Shown: piece after piece, positions 42,002-50,547 of the stretch
Layout of the letters: the number at the start of each line of letters is the position of its first letter
How positions within the stretch are numbered: position 1 is the first letter of the stretch
Assembly (NCBI GenBank): GCA_009377645.1
Contig: WHTQ01000015.1
Span: 1-61,459 of the forward strand
Reading direction: 5' to 3'
Source: Micromonosporaceae bacterium
GTDB taxonomy: Bacteria; Actinomycetota; Actinomycetes; Mycobacteriales; Micromonosporaceae
Length of the DNA stretch: 61,459 nt
Notes under the pieces: model-generated
Seen by the model: the letters and a program-made list of their open reading frames with translations, nothing else
What the model was told of the DNA's origin: nothing
Database searches by the model: none
Translations under genes and position numbers: made by a program

Positions 42002-43278
42002 GGCGCCACCGCCCCCCGGACCCGGCGGGTGCCCACCGGCAGGGTGACCGCGACCCGCCAGACCGCCCCGTCCGGTCCGGCGGTCCGGTCCGGTCCGGCG
42101 GTCATCCGGCCACCCAGCGCCGCCACCCGCTCCCGCACCCCGGCCAGCCCCCGACCCCCACCGCCGGTGCCTCCGCCCGCGCCGGGCAGCGGGTTGGTCG
42201 CCACGATCTCCAGCCGGTCGCCGTCGGCCGCCACCCGCACCGTGACCGGGGCGCCGGCGGCATGCCGGACCGCGTTGGTCAGGCACTCCTGCACGATCCG
42301 GTACGCCTCCCGGGACACCACCGGCGGCACCTCCTCCGGCTCCACGGTGACCGCCAGCTCCACCTCGGTGTCCGCCGCCCGGGCGTCGGCCACCAGCCGA
42401 GCCAGGTCGGCCAGGGTCCGCGGCGGGGCGACTCCGGCCCGCTCGCCGTCCCGCAGCAGCCCGAGCACGTGGTCCAGGTCGGCCATCGCGGTCCGCCCGG
42501 TCTCCTCCACCACCCGCAACGCCCGGGCAACGAAGGCCGGGTCGGAGCCGAGCACCTCCCGGGCGGCCGCCGCCTGCAGGGTGGTCACGGTCAGCGCGTG
42601 CCCGACCGAGTCGTGCAGCTCGCGGGCCAGCCGGTTCCGCTCGGCCAGCTGCCCGGCCTGCGCCTCCAGCGCGGCGATCCGCTCCGCCGGGGACGGCCCG
42701 AGCAGCACCGGGGCCATGGTCGCCGCCAGCGCGCCCAGCCCGGCCACCGCGTACCCGAGCGCCACCAGCAGCGCCACCCCGATCAGCGAGAGCCAGCCGG
42801 TGTCGTGCTCGTCCAGCGGCCCGATCCGGAACCCGGCCAGCGGCTCCGTGCCGATCCCGAGCCGGGCCACGATGAACACCAGCGCCATCGGCAGCGCCAC
42901 CAGGATCGCCAGCCCGACCGCCCCGCCCACCACCAGGTGGATGGCGAACCACAGCGCCCCGCGCAGCCGGGTCTCCCGGGCGACCGGACCCGGCGCCGGG
43001 TCCGGCAGGTCCACCGCCAGCAGCGAACGCGCGGCCACCACCTCCAGGGTCCGGGTGGCGGACAGGAACGCCGGGACCACCGCGATCACCGCCGTCACCG
43101 CGAGCAGCACCAGGGTCACCGCGGGCGAGCTGCCGGAGCGCAGCAGCGAGCCGAACGCCACCCCCAGCAGCAGGTACGGGAGCAGGATCACCCCGCCCAG
43201 CAGCAGGTGCACGCCGCGCCGGTAGGTCGAGCCGCGCACCAGCGGGGCCAGCACCGCGGGAACCGTCACACCCGCCAT
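41998..43278 (-). CDS. Sensor histidine kinase (HisKA_3 type)
   Basis: A 426-residue kinase with about five membrane segments in the first 200 residues. The dimerisation box RNRLARELHDSVGHALT has His222; the ATPase domain shows QECLTNAVRHAAGAP and GRGLAGVRERVAALGG. It pairs with the NarL-type regulator. No large sensor domain is present, so the membrane part is the likely sensor, as in cell-envelope stress systems. Confidence 0.94.
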   Translation of the reverse strand: MAGVTVPAVLAPLVRGSTYRRGVHLLLGGVILLPYLLLGVAFGSLLRSGSSPAVTLVLLAVTAVIAVVPAFLSATRTLEVVAARSLLAVDLPDPAPGPVARETRLRGALWFAIHLVVGGAVGLAILVALPMALVFIVARLGIGTEPLAGFRIGPLDEHDTGWLSLIGVALLVALGYAVAGLGALAATMAPVLLGPSPAERIAALEAQAGQLAERNRLARELHDSVGHALTVTTLQAAAAREVLGSDPAFVARALRVVEETGRTAMADLDHVLGLLRDGERAGVAPPRTLADLARLVADARAADTEVELAVTVEPEEVPPVVSREAYRIVQECLTNAVRHAAGAPVTVRVAADGDRLEIVATNPLPGAGGGTGGGGRGLAGVRERVAALGGRMTAGPDRTAGPDGAVWRVAVTLPVGTRRVRGAVAP

Positions 43279-43351
43279 TCTCGCGTACGATCGGCCGCAG
43301 CCACCCCGCTGCCCGACCCTTGCCCCGGCCCGGATGATCAGGAGCGCCCCG

Positions 43352-44386
43352 ATGGGAATCGCCGACCACCAGGTCGTCGTCGGTCTCGACGTCGGCGGCA
43401 GCACCTGCAACGCCACGGTGCTGACCGCGGACGGCCGGTTCCTGGTGGACCGGATGGTGGAGACCCCCAGCCGGGTGACCGAGGGGCCGGCGGTGGCGAT
43501 CGAGGTGCTCGCCGGCGTGCTGGAGCGGGTGCTGGCGCAGACCGGCACCGCCCGCTCCGCGGTCGCCGCGGTCGGGCTGGACAGCCCCGGGCCGGCCAGT
43601 GCCGACGGGGTGCTCTCCTCCACCGGCGCCACCAACTTCTCCACCCCGGCCTGGCACGGGTTCGACTTTCGGGGCACCCTGGCGCGGCGGCTCGACCTGC
43701 CGGTGAGCTACCTGAACGACGCGAACGCGGCCGCGCTCTACGCCCACCAGGCCCACTTCGGGCCGCAGGCGGGGCGGCGCTCGTCGGTGGCCGCGATCGT
43801 CGGCACCGGCCTGGGCGGTGGGGTGGTCGAGCAGGGGCGGGTGGTGATCGGCGCCGCCGGGCAGGCCGGCGAGCTGGGTCACGTGCCGGTCCCGATGGAC
43901 GGGCTGCTCGCCGACGGGCAGCCGGTGCCACAGTGCAACTGCGGACTGGCCGGCGACGCCGAGAGCGTCGCGTCGCTGACCGGCATCACCCGCAACCTGC
44001 TGCCGTTCTGGCTGACCCGGCACCCCGACCACGACCTGGCCGCCAGCCCGCCGCCGGAAGCGGCCAAACTGGTGCGCGGGTACGGCGAGCGGGGTGACCC
44101 GATGGCCCGGGCGATCTTCGAGCAGCAGGCGATGGCGCTCGGCCGGCTGTTCACGATCCTGGCCAACGTCACCGACCCGCACGCGTACTTCCTTGGGGGT
44201 GGGGTGGTGGAGGCGGCGCCGGAGTTCCGGGACTGGTTCCTGGCCACCGTCCGGGCGCATACCACCCTGCGCGAGGAGCAGGCCCGGGTGGCCGAGCTGG
44301 TGCTGGTCCCCGACCTGGACATGGCCGGCGCGCGCGGCGCCGCGCTGGCCGCGCTGGCCGCCCTGGCCGGCCTGCGGGATGGCTGA
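43352..44386 (+). CDS. ROK-family sugar kinase (glucokinase-like)
   Basis: A 344-residue ROK protein without a DNA-binding domain, so a kinase rather than a repressor. It shows GLDVGGSTCNATVL (phosphate loop), LNDANAAALY with the catalytic Asp, GTGLGGGVV and GELGHVPV. The zinc motif CxCGxxGCxE reads CNCGLAGDAES, with Asp in place of the third cysteine. Glucose or a related hexose is likely. ATG at 43352 has CAGGAG upstream. Its stop overlaps the prepilin peptidase start. Confidence 0.9.
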   Translation: MGIADHQVVVGLDVGGSTCNATVLTADGRFLVDRMVETPSRVTEGPAVAIEVLAGVLERVLAQTGTARSAVAAVGLDSPGPASADGVLSSTGATNFSTPAWHGFDFRGTLARRLDLPVSYLNDANAAALYAHQAHFGPQAGRRSSVAAIVGTGLGGGVVEQGRVVIGAAGQAGELGHVPVPMDGLLADGQPVPQCNCGLAGDAESVASLTGITRNLLPFWLTRHPDHDLAASPPPEAAKLVRGYGERGDPMARAIFEQQAMALGRLFTILANVTDPHAYFLGGGVVEAAPEFRDWFLATVRAHTTLREEQARVAELVLVPDLDMAGARGAALAALAALAGLRDG

Positions 44387-45122
44387 CCGCCGGCGGTGGC
44401 TGGCCACCGCCGGCCCGGTCACCCCGGTGCTGCGCTGGGCCGCGCTGGTCCACTCGGTCCCGGCGGAGCAGCCCTGGCGGACCGGTTGCCCGCACTGCGC
44501 CACCCCGTTCACCGCCGCCCGCGGCGCGCTCCGCCCCACCGCCCGGTGCCCCGGCTGCGGCCAGCCGATCGGCCCCCCCGCCTACCTGCTGGAGCTGGTC
44601 ACGGTGCTGGCGGCCGGCCTGGTGGCGGTCACGGTGCTCGGCGGCCGGTGGTCACCCTGGGCGGCGGTCGCGCTCGCCGGCTGGGCCGCCGCCGCGGTGC
44701 CGCTCACCTTCATCGACCTGGCCGTGCACCGGCTGCCGGACCGGCTCACCCTTCCGGCCGCCGGCTGGGTGCTGGCCTGGCTGGCGGTCGCCGCCGTCGC
44801 CGACGGCTCGCCCACTCCCTGGCTGCGCGCCGCGCTCGCGGCCCTCGCCTGCGGCCTCGCCTTCGCCCTGATGACCCTGGTCTTCGGCGCCCGCGGGTTC
44901 GGGCTGGGCGACGCGAAGCTGGCACTCGGGGCCGGCGCGCTGCTCGGCTGGCTCGGCTGGAGCGCGGTGGTGGCCGGCCTGTTCCTGGCCTTCCTCGGCA
45001 GCGGCCTGACCGCCGCCATCCTGCTGGCCGCCCGCCGGGTCAGCCGCCGCGACACCCTCCCGTTCGGCCCGTTCCTGGCCGCCGGCACGCTGGCCGCGCT
45101 GGCCTGGGTCGGCCTGTCCTGA
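44379..45122 (+). CDS. Prepilin peptidase (A24 family)
   Basis: A 247-residue membrane aspartyl protease. Two zinc-binding CxxC pairs (CPHC, CPGC) near the N-terminus are followed by six or so membrane segments. The catalytic aspartates are in FIDLAVHRLPDRLT and FGLGDAKLALG. The N-terminal membrane span of classical PilD is missing, so the methylation half may be reduced. It would process type IV pilin or Tad/Flp pilin signal peptides; no pilin genes are in the window. Confidence 0.88.
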   Translation: MADRRRWLATAGPVTPVLRWAALVHSVPAEQPWRTGCPHCATPFTAARGALRPTARCPGCGQPIGPPAYLLELVTVLAAGLVAVTVLGGRWSPWAAVALAGWAAAAVPLTFIDLAVHRLPDRLTLPAAGWVLAWLAVAAVADGSPTPWLRAALAALACGLAFALMTLVFGARGFGLGDAKLALGAGALLGWLGWSAVVAGLFLAFLGSGLTAAILLAARRVSRRDTLPFGPFLAAGTLAALAWVGLS

Positions 45123-45133
45123 GCCCTCATGAT

Positions 45134-45201
45134 CGTCACAACTACCCGGAAAGTGGGGTGTCTGGCCGCTCGGTAAGCCCTTCTTCCAGGGAGTTGTGAC
45201 G
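45134..45201. repeat. Imperfect inverted repeat with GTCACAACT arms
   Basis: A 20-nt arm at 45134-45153 (CGTCACAACT core) pairs imperfectly with 45183-45201 around a 29-nt loop. It sits 12 bp after the prepilin peptidase stop, so it may end that operon or be a dispersed palindrome. Confidence 0.6.
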
Positions 45202-45248
45202 CTCGCGCCGGCGGCCGGGCTGGCGGTGGTGGCCGGAGGGCGCTGGAC

Positions 45249-45254
45249 TACCCT
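45249..45254 (+). promoter_or_regulatory. -10 box for small membrane protein
   Basis: TACCCT is 8 nt before ATG 45263. Confidence 0.4.
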
Positions 45255-45262
45255 GCTTGGGC

Positions 45263-45664
45263 ATGAGACGGCTGCTCACGCCGGGGTGGTTGGCCGGGCA
45301 CACGCTGATGGTCGCGGCGGTGGCCACGATGCTGGCGCTGGGCTGGTGGCAGCTCACCCGGGCCACCGGCGGCAACGGCCTGAGCTGGGGGTACGCGTTT
45401 CAGTGGCCGGTCTTCGCCGGGTTCGTGGTGTTCATGTGGGCGCGGGAGGTGCGGCGGGCCCGGCGGGGTGAGGAGCCCGAGCCGGGCCGGACCGCGGCCA
45501 GCGCCCCGGCATCGGTGCGCGCTGCGGTGCTGACCCGCGGTGCGGCCGGTCCGGCGGAGGCCGCCTACGACGACTCGGACGACCCGGAGCTGGCCGCGTA
45601 CAACCGCTATCTGGCCTGGCTGAGCGCCAATCCGGGGGCCCGGCCGGTCGACTACCCTGGCTGA
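45263..45664 (+). CDS. Small membrane protein, two spans
   Basis: A 133-residue protein with two hydrophobic segments (about 5-30 and 45-62; GHTLMVAAVATMLALGWW) and a soluble tail ending DDPELAAYNRYLAWLSANPGARP. Similar tails occur in conserved actinobacterial proteins paired with DUF3817 genes, as here (adjacent). Function unknown. Confidence 0.82.
   Translation: MRRLLTPGWLAGHTLMVAAVATMLALGWWQLTRATGGNGLSWGYAFQWPVFAGFVVFMWAREVRRARRGEEPEPGRTAASAPASVRAAVLTRGAAGPAEAAYDDSDDPELAAYNRYLAWLSANPGARPVDYPG
45653..45658 (+). promoter_or_regulatory. -10 box for the DUF3817 gene
   Basis: TACCCT inside the end of the upstream gene lies 6 nt before GTG 45665, suggesting a second, leaderless start within the pair. 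Confidence 0.45.
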
Positions 45665-45994
45665 GTGCCCGGTGCTCTGATCCGCTTCCGCGTGATGGCC
45701 TACGTCGTCGGCTGCTTCCTGCTGCTGCTCACCACCGGGGTGATCCTCCGGTACGGCTTCGACCAGCCGGAGCTGTCGCAGACCGTGAGCCCGATCCACG
45801 GCGTCCTGTACATGATCTACCTGGTCACGGTGTTCGACCTGGGCCGGCGAGCCGACTGGCCGGTAAAACGGATGGGCCTGGTCATGCTCGCCGGCACCGT
45901 GCCATTCGTGTCGTTCTACGCCGAACGGGTGGCGAGCCGTCGCTGGGTTCCCCGGCCCCACGACGACCGCGCCGGCAGCCGGTCCGGCCGCTAG
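45665..45994 (+). CDS. DUF3817 family membrane protein
   Basis: A 109-residue protein with three hydrophobic segments and the DUF3817 pattern IRFRVMAYVVGCFLLLLT, SPIHGVLYMIYLVTVFDLG and the VPFVSFYAERV end. GTG at 45665 abuts the previous stop. Function is unknown; the pair is conserved in actinobacteria. Confidence 0.88.
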   Translation: MPGALIRFRVMAYVVGCFLLLLTTGVILRYGFDQPELSQTVSPIHGVLYMIYLVTVFDLGRRADWPVKRMGLVMLAGTVPFVSFYAERVASRRWVPRPHDDRAGSRSGR

Positions 45995-46001
45995 CGTCGG
46001 G

Positions 46002-46199
46002 CTACCGGTCGAGCTGGCCGCTCCGGAGGTCGTTCAGCAGGGTCTGCCAGCTCGCGTCGTCAAAGCTCAGATGGATCTCGGGTCGAGAGTTGTCCCGTAC
46101 GGCAACGACCCGGTCCTGCCTCGCCACTTCGAGACAGAGGTCGTTGTCGCAGCGGCTGCTCTTCGTCCATCCTGGCACGGCGGACTCGTGCTGGCTCAT
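46002..46199 (-). CDS. DUF397 domain protein
   Basis: A 65-residue protein with the DUF397 layout WTKSSRCDNDLCLEVA, VAVRDNSRPEIHLSFDDASWQTLLNDL. DUF397 proteins pair with XRE/DUF5753 regulators, here encoded divergently 279 bp away. They are thought to modulate the regulator, in a fashion resembling toxin-antitoxin or signal-response pairs. Confidence 0.93.
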   Translation of the reverse strand: MSQHESAVPGWTKSSRCDNDLCLEVARQDRVVAVRDNSRPEIHLSFDDASWQTLLNDLRSGQLDR

Positions 46200-46478
46200 T
46201 CCTGCACTCTCCTAAGTTACGATTCATTAAGCTGACTGAGACGAAATTCGCGGCCCGCCGCTAGGGGCCGCGATCAGGTCGCGCGCCAGCATAGCCCGCC
46301 CCCGGCTCCCGGTGGGGTGACCGGGCTCACCAGGCGTGTCCACAGCTCGCCGGCTACCCGACTGCGGCGCGACGGTGTAACGTACGGTAAGCCGAACCGC
46401 CAGGTGGCTGTTCGCGAGCTTGCCGACCGCGTCCCCTCAGACGGCCGGGGTCGGCCGGACCCCAGCTCGGGAGAGTCG
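46200..46478. promoter_or_regulatory. Divergent DUF397 / XRE control region
   Basis: About 279 bp between divergent starts. An AT-rich patch near 46213-46232 precedes DUF397, and a GTAACGTACGGTAAG patch lies at about 46377-46391 before the regulator. No operator is certain. Confidence 0.35.
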
Positions 46479-47369
46479 ATGACCACCACGGTGCATAGCC
46501 CCACCGCGGGCCGGCGGCGACTGCGCAACGCGCTCCGCCGCGCCCGGGACCTGGCCCACCTGACGCAGGAGCAGGTGGCCGCCGGGATGGAATGGTCGCT
46601 GTCCAAGGTGATCCGGATCGAGACCGGCGCAGTCGGCATCTCCATCAGCGACCTGCGACAGCTGCTGCAGCTCTACCGGATCGACGACCCGGAAAAGGTC
46701 ACCGAGCTGGTCGAGCTGGCCCGGGTGGGCCGGAGGCGTCCATGGTGGACCCAGTACAAGGACACCGTGCCGGGGGAGTATCTGTCGTTCGTCGGGCTGG
46801 AGGATGAGAGTACGGCGGTCCGCTGCTTCTGTCCGGCCGGGATGCCGGGGCTGCTGCAGACGGAGGAGTTCGCGCACGCAGTGGTGAACGCCAGCTGGTG
46901 GGCAACCTGGGGCGATGACCCGCGGTCGGCACCGCCGACGCAGTCGGAGATGGCGGCCCGGGTCGAGGTGCGCATGACCCGCCAGCGGGAAGTGCTGCGG
47001 CGGCCGGTGCCGCCCGAGATCACCGCCGTGCTCGACGAAGCGGTGCTGTGGCGGCAGGTCGGCGGGCGCCAGGTGCTCCGGCGGCAGCTGCTCCACCTGG
47101 TCGGGCTCGCCAGCAAGCCGCACATCACGATCCAGGTGCTCCCGTTCACGGCGAACGTGTCGCTGCTGCTTAGCCCGTTCATCATCCTGGAGTTCGCAGA
47201 CCCGGCCGACACCGACGTGGTTTACGTGGAGGGGTCGCAGGAGCAGACCATCTTCGACGGTGCCGAGGTGGCTACCCACCGGCGGGTGTTCGAGCGGGTA
47301 CGGGCGGCCTCGCTGTCCGAGGAGGACTCGTTGGAGCTGATCGCGCGGGTGGCCGGTGGGCTCAGCTGA
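46479..47369 (+). CDS. XRE-family regulator with DUF5753 domain
   Basis: A 296-residue regulator: an N-terminal helix-turn-helix (LRRARDLAHLTQEQVAAGM, SLSKVIRIETG) and a DUF5753 domain from about 100 (GLLQTEEFAHAVV, ITIQVLPFTANVS). ATG at 46479 has GGGAGAG upstream. It is the partner of the DUF397 gene; such pairs regulate development or antibiotic production in streptomycetes (for example BldB/WhiJ systems). Confidence 0.92.
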   Translation: MTTTVHSPTAGRRRLRNALRRARDLAHLTQEQVAAGMEWSLSKVIRIETGAVGISISDLRQLLQLYRIDDPEKVTELVELARVGRRRPWWTQYKDTVPGEYLSFVGLEDESTAVRCFCPAGMPGLLQTEEFAHAVVNASWWATWGDDPRSAPPTQSEMAARVEVRMTRQREVLRRPVPPEITAVLDEAVLWRQVGGRQVLRRQLLHLVGLASKPHITIQVLPFTANVSLLLSPFIILEFADPADTDVVYVEGSQEQTIFDGAEVATHRRVFERVRAASLSEEDSLELIARVAGGLS

Positions 47370-47461
47370 GCACCGGCCGCCACTGGCCTGCACCGGGCCG
47401 CAGTTTGGCAGGCCAGATGGGCCGCCGCCCGCTGGTCAGGCCGGCGACGGCCGCCCGCTGG

Positions 47462-47782
47462 TCAAACCAACCCGGCATGCTCCCGCGCCCGGGTCAGCGC
47501 TCGGCAGACCTGGCCGAACTCCTGCGAGTCGTAGCATTGGAATAGTCGCACCCGCTGGCCCTCGAACCACGCCCACAGCTCGTACATGCGACCCTGCAGC
47601 CAGCCACCGTGCTCGACCCGCTCGAACCGCTCCAGCTCGGTCAGCCGGAACCGGAACCCCCCGGACTCGAAGAACGCGGTGGTGACGGTCGTGCCGTCCG
47701 CGGTGTAGAGGACGGTCACGCGGGAGTTGGCACCGAACGGGTCGGGACCGCTTGAAGCGGGTGTGGCGTTGCTAGCGTTCAT
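47462..47782 (-). CDS. DUF6232 family protein
   Basis: A 106-residue protein with the VTVLYTADGTTVTTAFFESGGFRFRLTELERF opening seen in DUF6232 proteins and a second half QGRMYELWAWFEGQRVRLFQCYDSQEFGQV. Family function is unknown. A palindrome lies about 75 bp upstream (47858-47875). Confidence 0.75.
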   Translation of the reverse strand: MNASNATPASSGPDPFGANSRVTVLYTADGTTVTTAFFESGGFRFRLTELERFERVEHGGWLQGRMYELWAWFEGQRVRLFQCYDSQEFGQVCRALTRAREHAGLV

Positions 47783-47857
47783 CTCGGAACCCCCTTCGGC
47801 TGGTGAGGCAAGCTAGGGGAGTCTGCGCCTCGACCAAACGCACCAGACGCGAGGAAG

Positions 47858-47875
47858 AGCTACAACGCTGTAGCT
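47858..47875. promoter_or_regulatory. Palindrome AGCTACA-N4-TGTAGCT
   Basis: A perfect 7-bp dyad upstream of the DUF6232 gene; the shape suits a BlaI- or TetR-type operator. No other element in this 300-bp gap (47783-48082) apart from the stem-loop at its end. Confidence 0.4.
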
Positions 47876-47991
47876 GTGCCGATCCACCCCCTCCTTAACG
47901 AGCACTCACCTTCTACTGCCATTGTGCAACAAGCCACACCCAAATCGGAAGCCTAGCTGACTGCCATGTTGCAAGATCTTCTAGCCCACCT

Positions 47992-48068
47992 CGCCGATCT
48001 TGGTGTTGCGGTGGCGGATAAGCCGGACATATCATGGCTTAACCGCCACCGCAACTCCAAGATCGGCG
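47992..48068. repeat. Long stem-loop (33-bp arms, GCCGATCTTGG type)
   Basis: Arms 47992-48024 and 48036-48068 are complementary except for two mismatches, around an 11-nt loop. It starts 14 bp after the stop of the solute-binding protein gene, so it can end that operon. The sequence (CGCCGATCTTGG and GTTGCGGTGGCGG) looks like a dispersed palindromic element of Micromonosporaceae. Confidence 0.75.
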
Positions 48069-48082
48069 TGGACCTTCCGGCG

Positions 48083-49396
48083 CTACCCGAGCAGCTCGAA
48101 GCAGACCTCCGGCTCCCACGCCTCCGCGGTCGGGCCGACGAAGAAGTCCTGCACCGTGGTGAGCCCAGTCGGCGCCTCCGGGTCCGGGTCGCTGATCATG
48201 GTCTCGCGGATCTGGGCCGCCGCCCCGCCGGCGTAGTTACCGGCCCCGGCCGGCAGCATGCCCTCGTAGTCGACCGTGGTCAGCCCGGTGGCCACCGCCC
48301 GCACCCCGGCCCGGGTCAGGTCACTGTTCGCGAGCGCCTGCTCCAGCACCGCCTTGATCGGGTACTGCCACATCCAGCCGGCGGTGTACCCGTCGTTGAG
48401 GTCATCCGGCGTGCCCACCGCCTCCGCCAGCGCCTGATGCGCAGGGGTGTCGCTGCCGAACGTCGGGAACGTCCCGCCGGCCTGGTAGAGCGCCTGCAGC
48501 GCCTCCCCGGCCGGGCTCTCCAGCAGCGCCGGGTTCCAGGTCGGGTTGGTGCCAATGAACCGGCCGGTGAAGCCCTGGGAGGCGGCGCCGCCCACGATCG
48601 CGGCCGCCTCGGTCGGTCCGGTGGTGATGATCACCAGGTCCGGCTGGTCGGCCAGGATCCGGCCAATCGCCTCCTCCTGCTGGTCGGCGCCGGCCGGGGT
48701 GATCACGTGGTCGAAGTCCAGCCCGTGGCTCTCGGCCGCGATCTGCCCGCCGGCCGCCGCGTCCAGGCCGTAGTCGCCGTCGAAGTGCACCGCCAGCACA
48801 CTGCCGATCTCGTACTCCTCGACCGCGTAGTCGACCGAGTTCATGGTCTCGACGCAGTAGCTGGCCGACGACTCCAGGATCACGTCCTCGACGTTGAACA
48901 GCGACGAGTAGCCGGCCGGTGCGGCGATCACGTCACTGGCCTGCATGTCCGGCAGGATCGCCTGGGTCTGCGGGGTTCCCAGGGTCTGCGCCAGCGCCAG
49001 GATGTTCGGCTTCATCTCCTCATACAGCTGGGCGTGGCTGGTCGGGTCGTAGCCGGTGTCCTCCTGGTAGCTGGTGACGTCCACGTCGTACGCCTGCTCC
49101 ACGCCGTCGGCGGTGATCCCGCCGGCCTCGTTGACCCGCTGCCAGAACGCCCCCTGCGCCGTGGTCAGCGGCGTCCCGAACCCCGCGAACGGTCCAGTGA
49201 GGTCGGTGAGCGTGCCGAGGTAGATGCAGCCGTTGGCCTCGTTCACGACCGCCGGGCAGGGCTCGGCGCTCACCCCGAAGTCGGTGGCGACGTCGCCGTC
49301 GCCGCCATCGCCGTTCCCACCACCGCCGTCGTCCCGGCAGGCGCTGGTCACCAGCACCAGCAGGGCGGCGGCACCGAGTGTAGCCAGTCTTCTCAT
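48083..49396 (-). CDS. LIV-type ABC transporter substrate-binding lipoprotein (second system)
   Basis: A 437-residue type 1 binding protein. Lipobox VTSAC about residue 20 is followed by a Gly/Asp-rich spacer, then YLGTLTDLTGPFAGFG, the family start. ATG at 49396 has AAGGAGG upstream. It closes the operon livF-livG-fadD-livH-livM-SBP. The fadD gene inside suggests a carboxylic acid ligand rather than an amino acid. Confidence 0.93.
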   Translation of the reverse strand: MRRLATLGAAALLVLVTSACRDDGGGGNGDGGDGDVATDFGVSAEPCPAVVNEANGCIYLGTLTDLTGPFAGFGTPLTTAQGAFWQRVNEAGGITADGVEQAYDVDVTSYQEDTGYDPTSHAQLYEEMKPNILALAQTLGTPQTQAILPDMQASDVIAAPAGYSSLFNVEDVILESSASYCVETMNSVDYAVEEYEIGSVLAVHFDGDYGLDAAAGGQIAAESHGLDFDHVITPAGADQQEEAIGRILADQPDLVIITTGPTEAAAIVGGAASQGFTGRFIGTNPTWNPALLESPAGEALQALYQAGGTFPTFGSDTPAHQALAEAVGTPDDLNDGYTAGWMWQYPIKAVLEQALANSDLTRAGVRAVATGLTTVDYEGMLPAGAGNYAGGAAAQIRETMISDPDPEAPTGLTTVQDFFVGPTAEAWEPEVCFELLG

Positions 49397-49410
49397 CGGA
49401 TCCTCCTTGC

Positions 49411-50547
49411 TCAGTAGGAAAACGGGAACGTGGTCCACCAGTTGCGGATCCGGGACCAGATGCCGACCAGCCCGCGCGGCTCGAACAGCAGGAACCCGAT
49501 GATCAGCAAGCCGTAGAGCACGAACCGGGTAACCGAGTCGTTCAGCACGTCCTGCGGCCGGGTGCTGATGAACGGCAGCCACTCGGCCAGAGCGTCGGTG
49601 AACCGGGGCAGCAGCGCGATCAGGAACGCCCCGGCGATCGCCCCGGAGATCGTGCCCACCCCACCGATCAGCACCATCACGATGAACAGCACCGACAGGA
49701 ACAGGTTGAACTGGTTCGGGTTGACATTCAGGACGGTGGTGTAGAATAGGGCGCCCGCGCAACCGGCGTAGAACGACGAGATCGCGAACGCCACCGTCTT
49801 CTGCTTGGTGAGGTTCACGCCGATCACCCCGGCCGCGATGTCCCGGTCCCGGATCGCCGTGAACGCCCGGCCCACATTGGATCGGGCGAGGTTGCGCGCC
49901 ACCACCGCGAAGACCACCAGCAGCACCAGCATCAGCCAGAACAGCTGCTGCGGCTTGGTGAAGGCGCCGTCGGCGTCCAGCCGGTATCCGAACAGGCGCA
50001 CCGTCGGGGGTGGCCGGCCGGCGCTGCCGCCACCGGTCACCGCGCTCCATTGAGCGAACACGCGCTCGCCCACGAAGACCAGCCCGAGCGTCACGATCGC
50101 CAGGTACAGCCCGCGCAGCCGGGTGGCCAGCGGCGCCACCAGCGCCCCGGCCGCAGCCGCGACCAGCCCGGCGGCCGGCAGCCAGATCAGGATCTCGGTC
50201 ACCCCGAACCCGAGCGCCCGCCCGTCCGGGTCGCCGCTGATCACTGCCGCGGTGTAGAAGCCGACCCCGGCGAAGAACGCGTGCCCGAGCGAGATCTGGC
50301 CGGCGAACCCGGTCAGCAGCATCAGCCCGATCGCCCCGATCGCGTACGCGCTGCCGCCGGCCAGCTCGGTCAGGAACGCGTCCGGCAGCAGGAACGGCAA
50401 CGACATGCCGACCAGCAGCAGCGCCAGCACCGCGTACCGCTTGGCCCGGGTGTTCAGCAGTGCCATGTCGCTGCGGTACGAGGTGTGCAGCAGCGGGCGG
50501 CGGGTGGTTGCCCGGCGCTGGAGCCGGCCGGCGTAGCTGTCTCTCAC
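49411..50547 (-). CDS. livM: LIV-type ABC transporter permease (LivM)
   Basis: A 378-residue permease with about nine to ten spans and blocks TGFAGQISLGHAFFAGVG and FTAIRDRDIAAGVIGVNL. GTG at 50547 overlaps the livH stop by 4 bp; an internal ATG lies near residue 28. It forms the channel with LivH. Confidence 0.93.
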   Translation of the reverse strand: MRDSYAGRLQRRATTRRPLLHTSYRSDMALLNTRAKRYAVLALLLVGMSLPFLLPDAFLTELAGGSAYAIGAIGLMLLTGFAGQISLGHAFFAGVGFYTAAVISGDPDGRALGFGVTEILIWLPAAGLVAAAAGALVAPLATRLRGLYLAIVTLGLVFVGERVFAQWSAVTGGGSAGRPPPTVRLFGYRLDADGAFTKPQQLFWLMLVLLVVFAVVARNLARSNVGRAFTAIRDRDIAAGVIGVNLTKQKTVAFAISSFYAGCAGALFYTTVLNVNPNQFNLFLSVLFIVMVLIGGVGTISGAIAGAFLIALLPRFTDALAEWLPFISTRPQDVLNDSVTRFVLYGLLIIGFLLFEPRGLVGIWSRIRNWWTTFPFSY

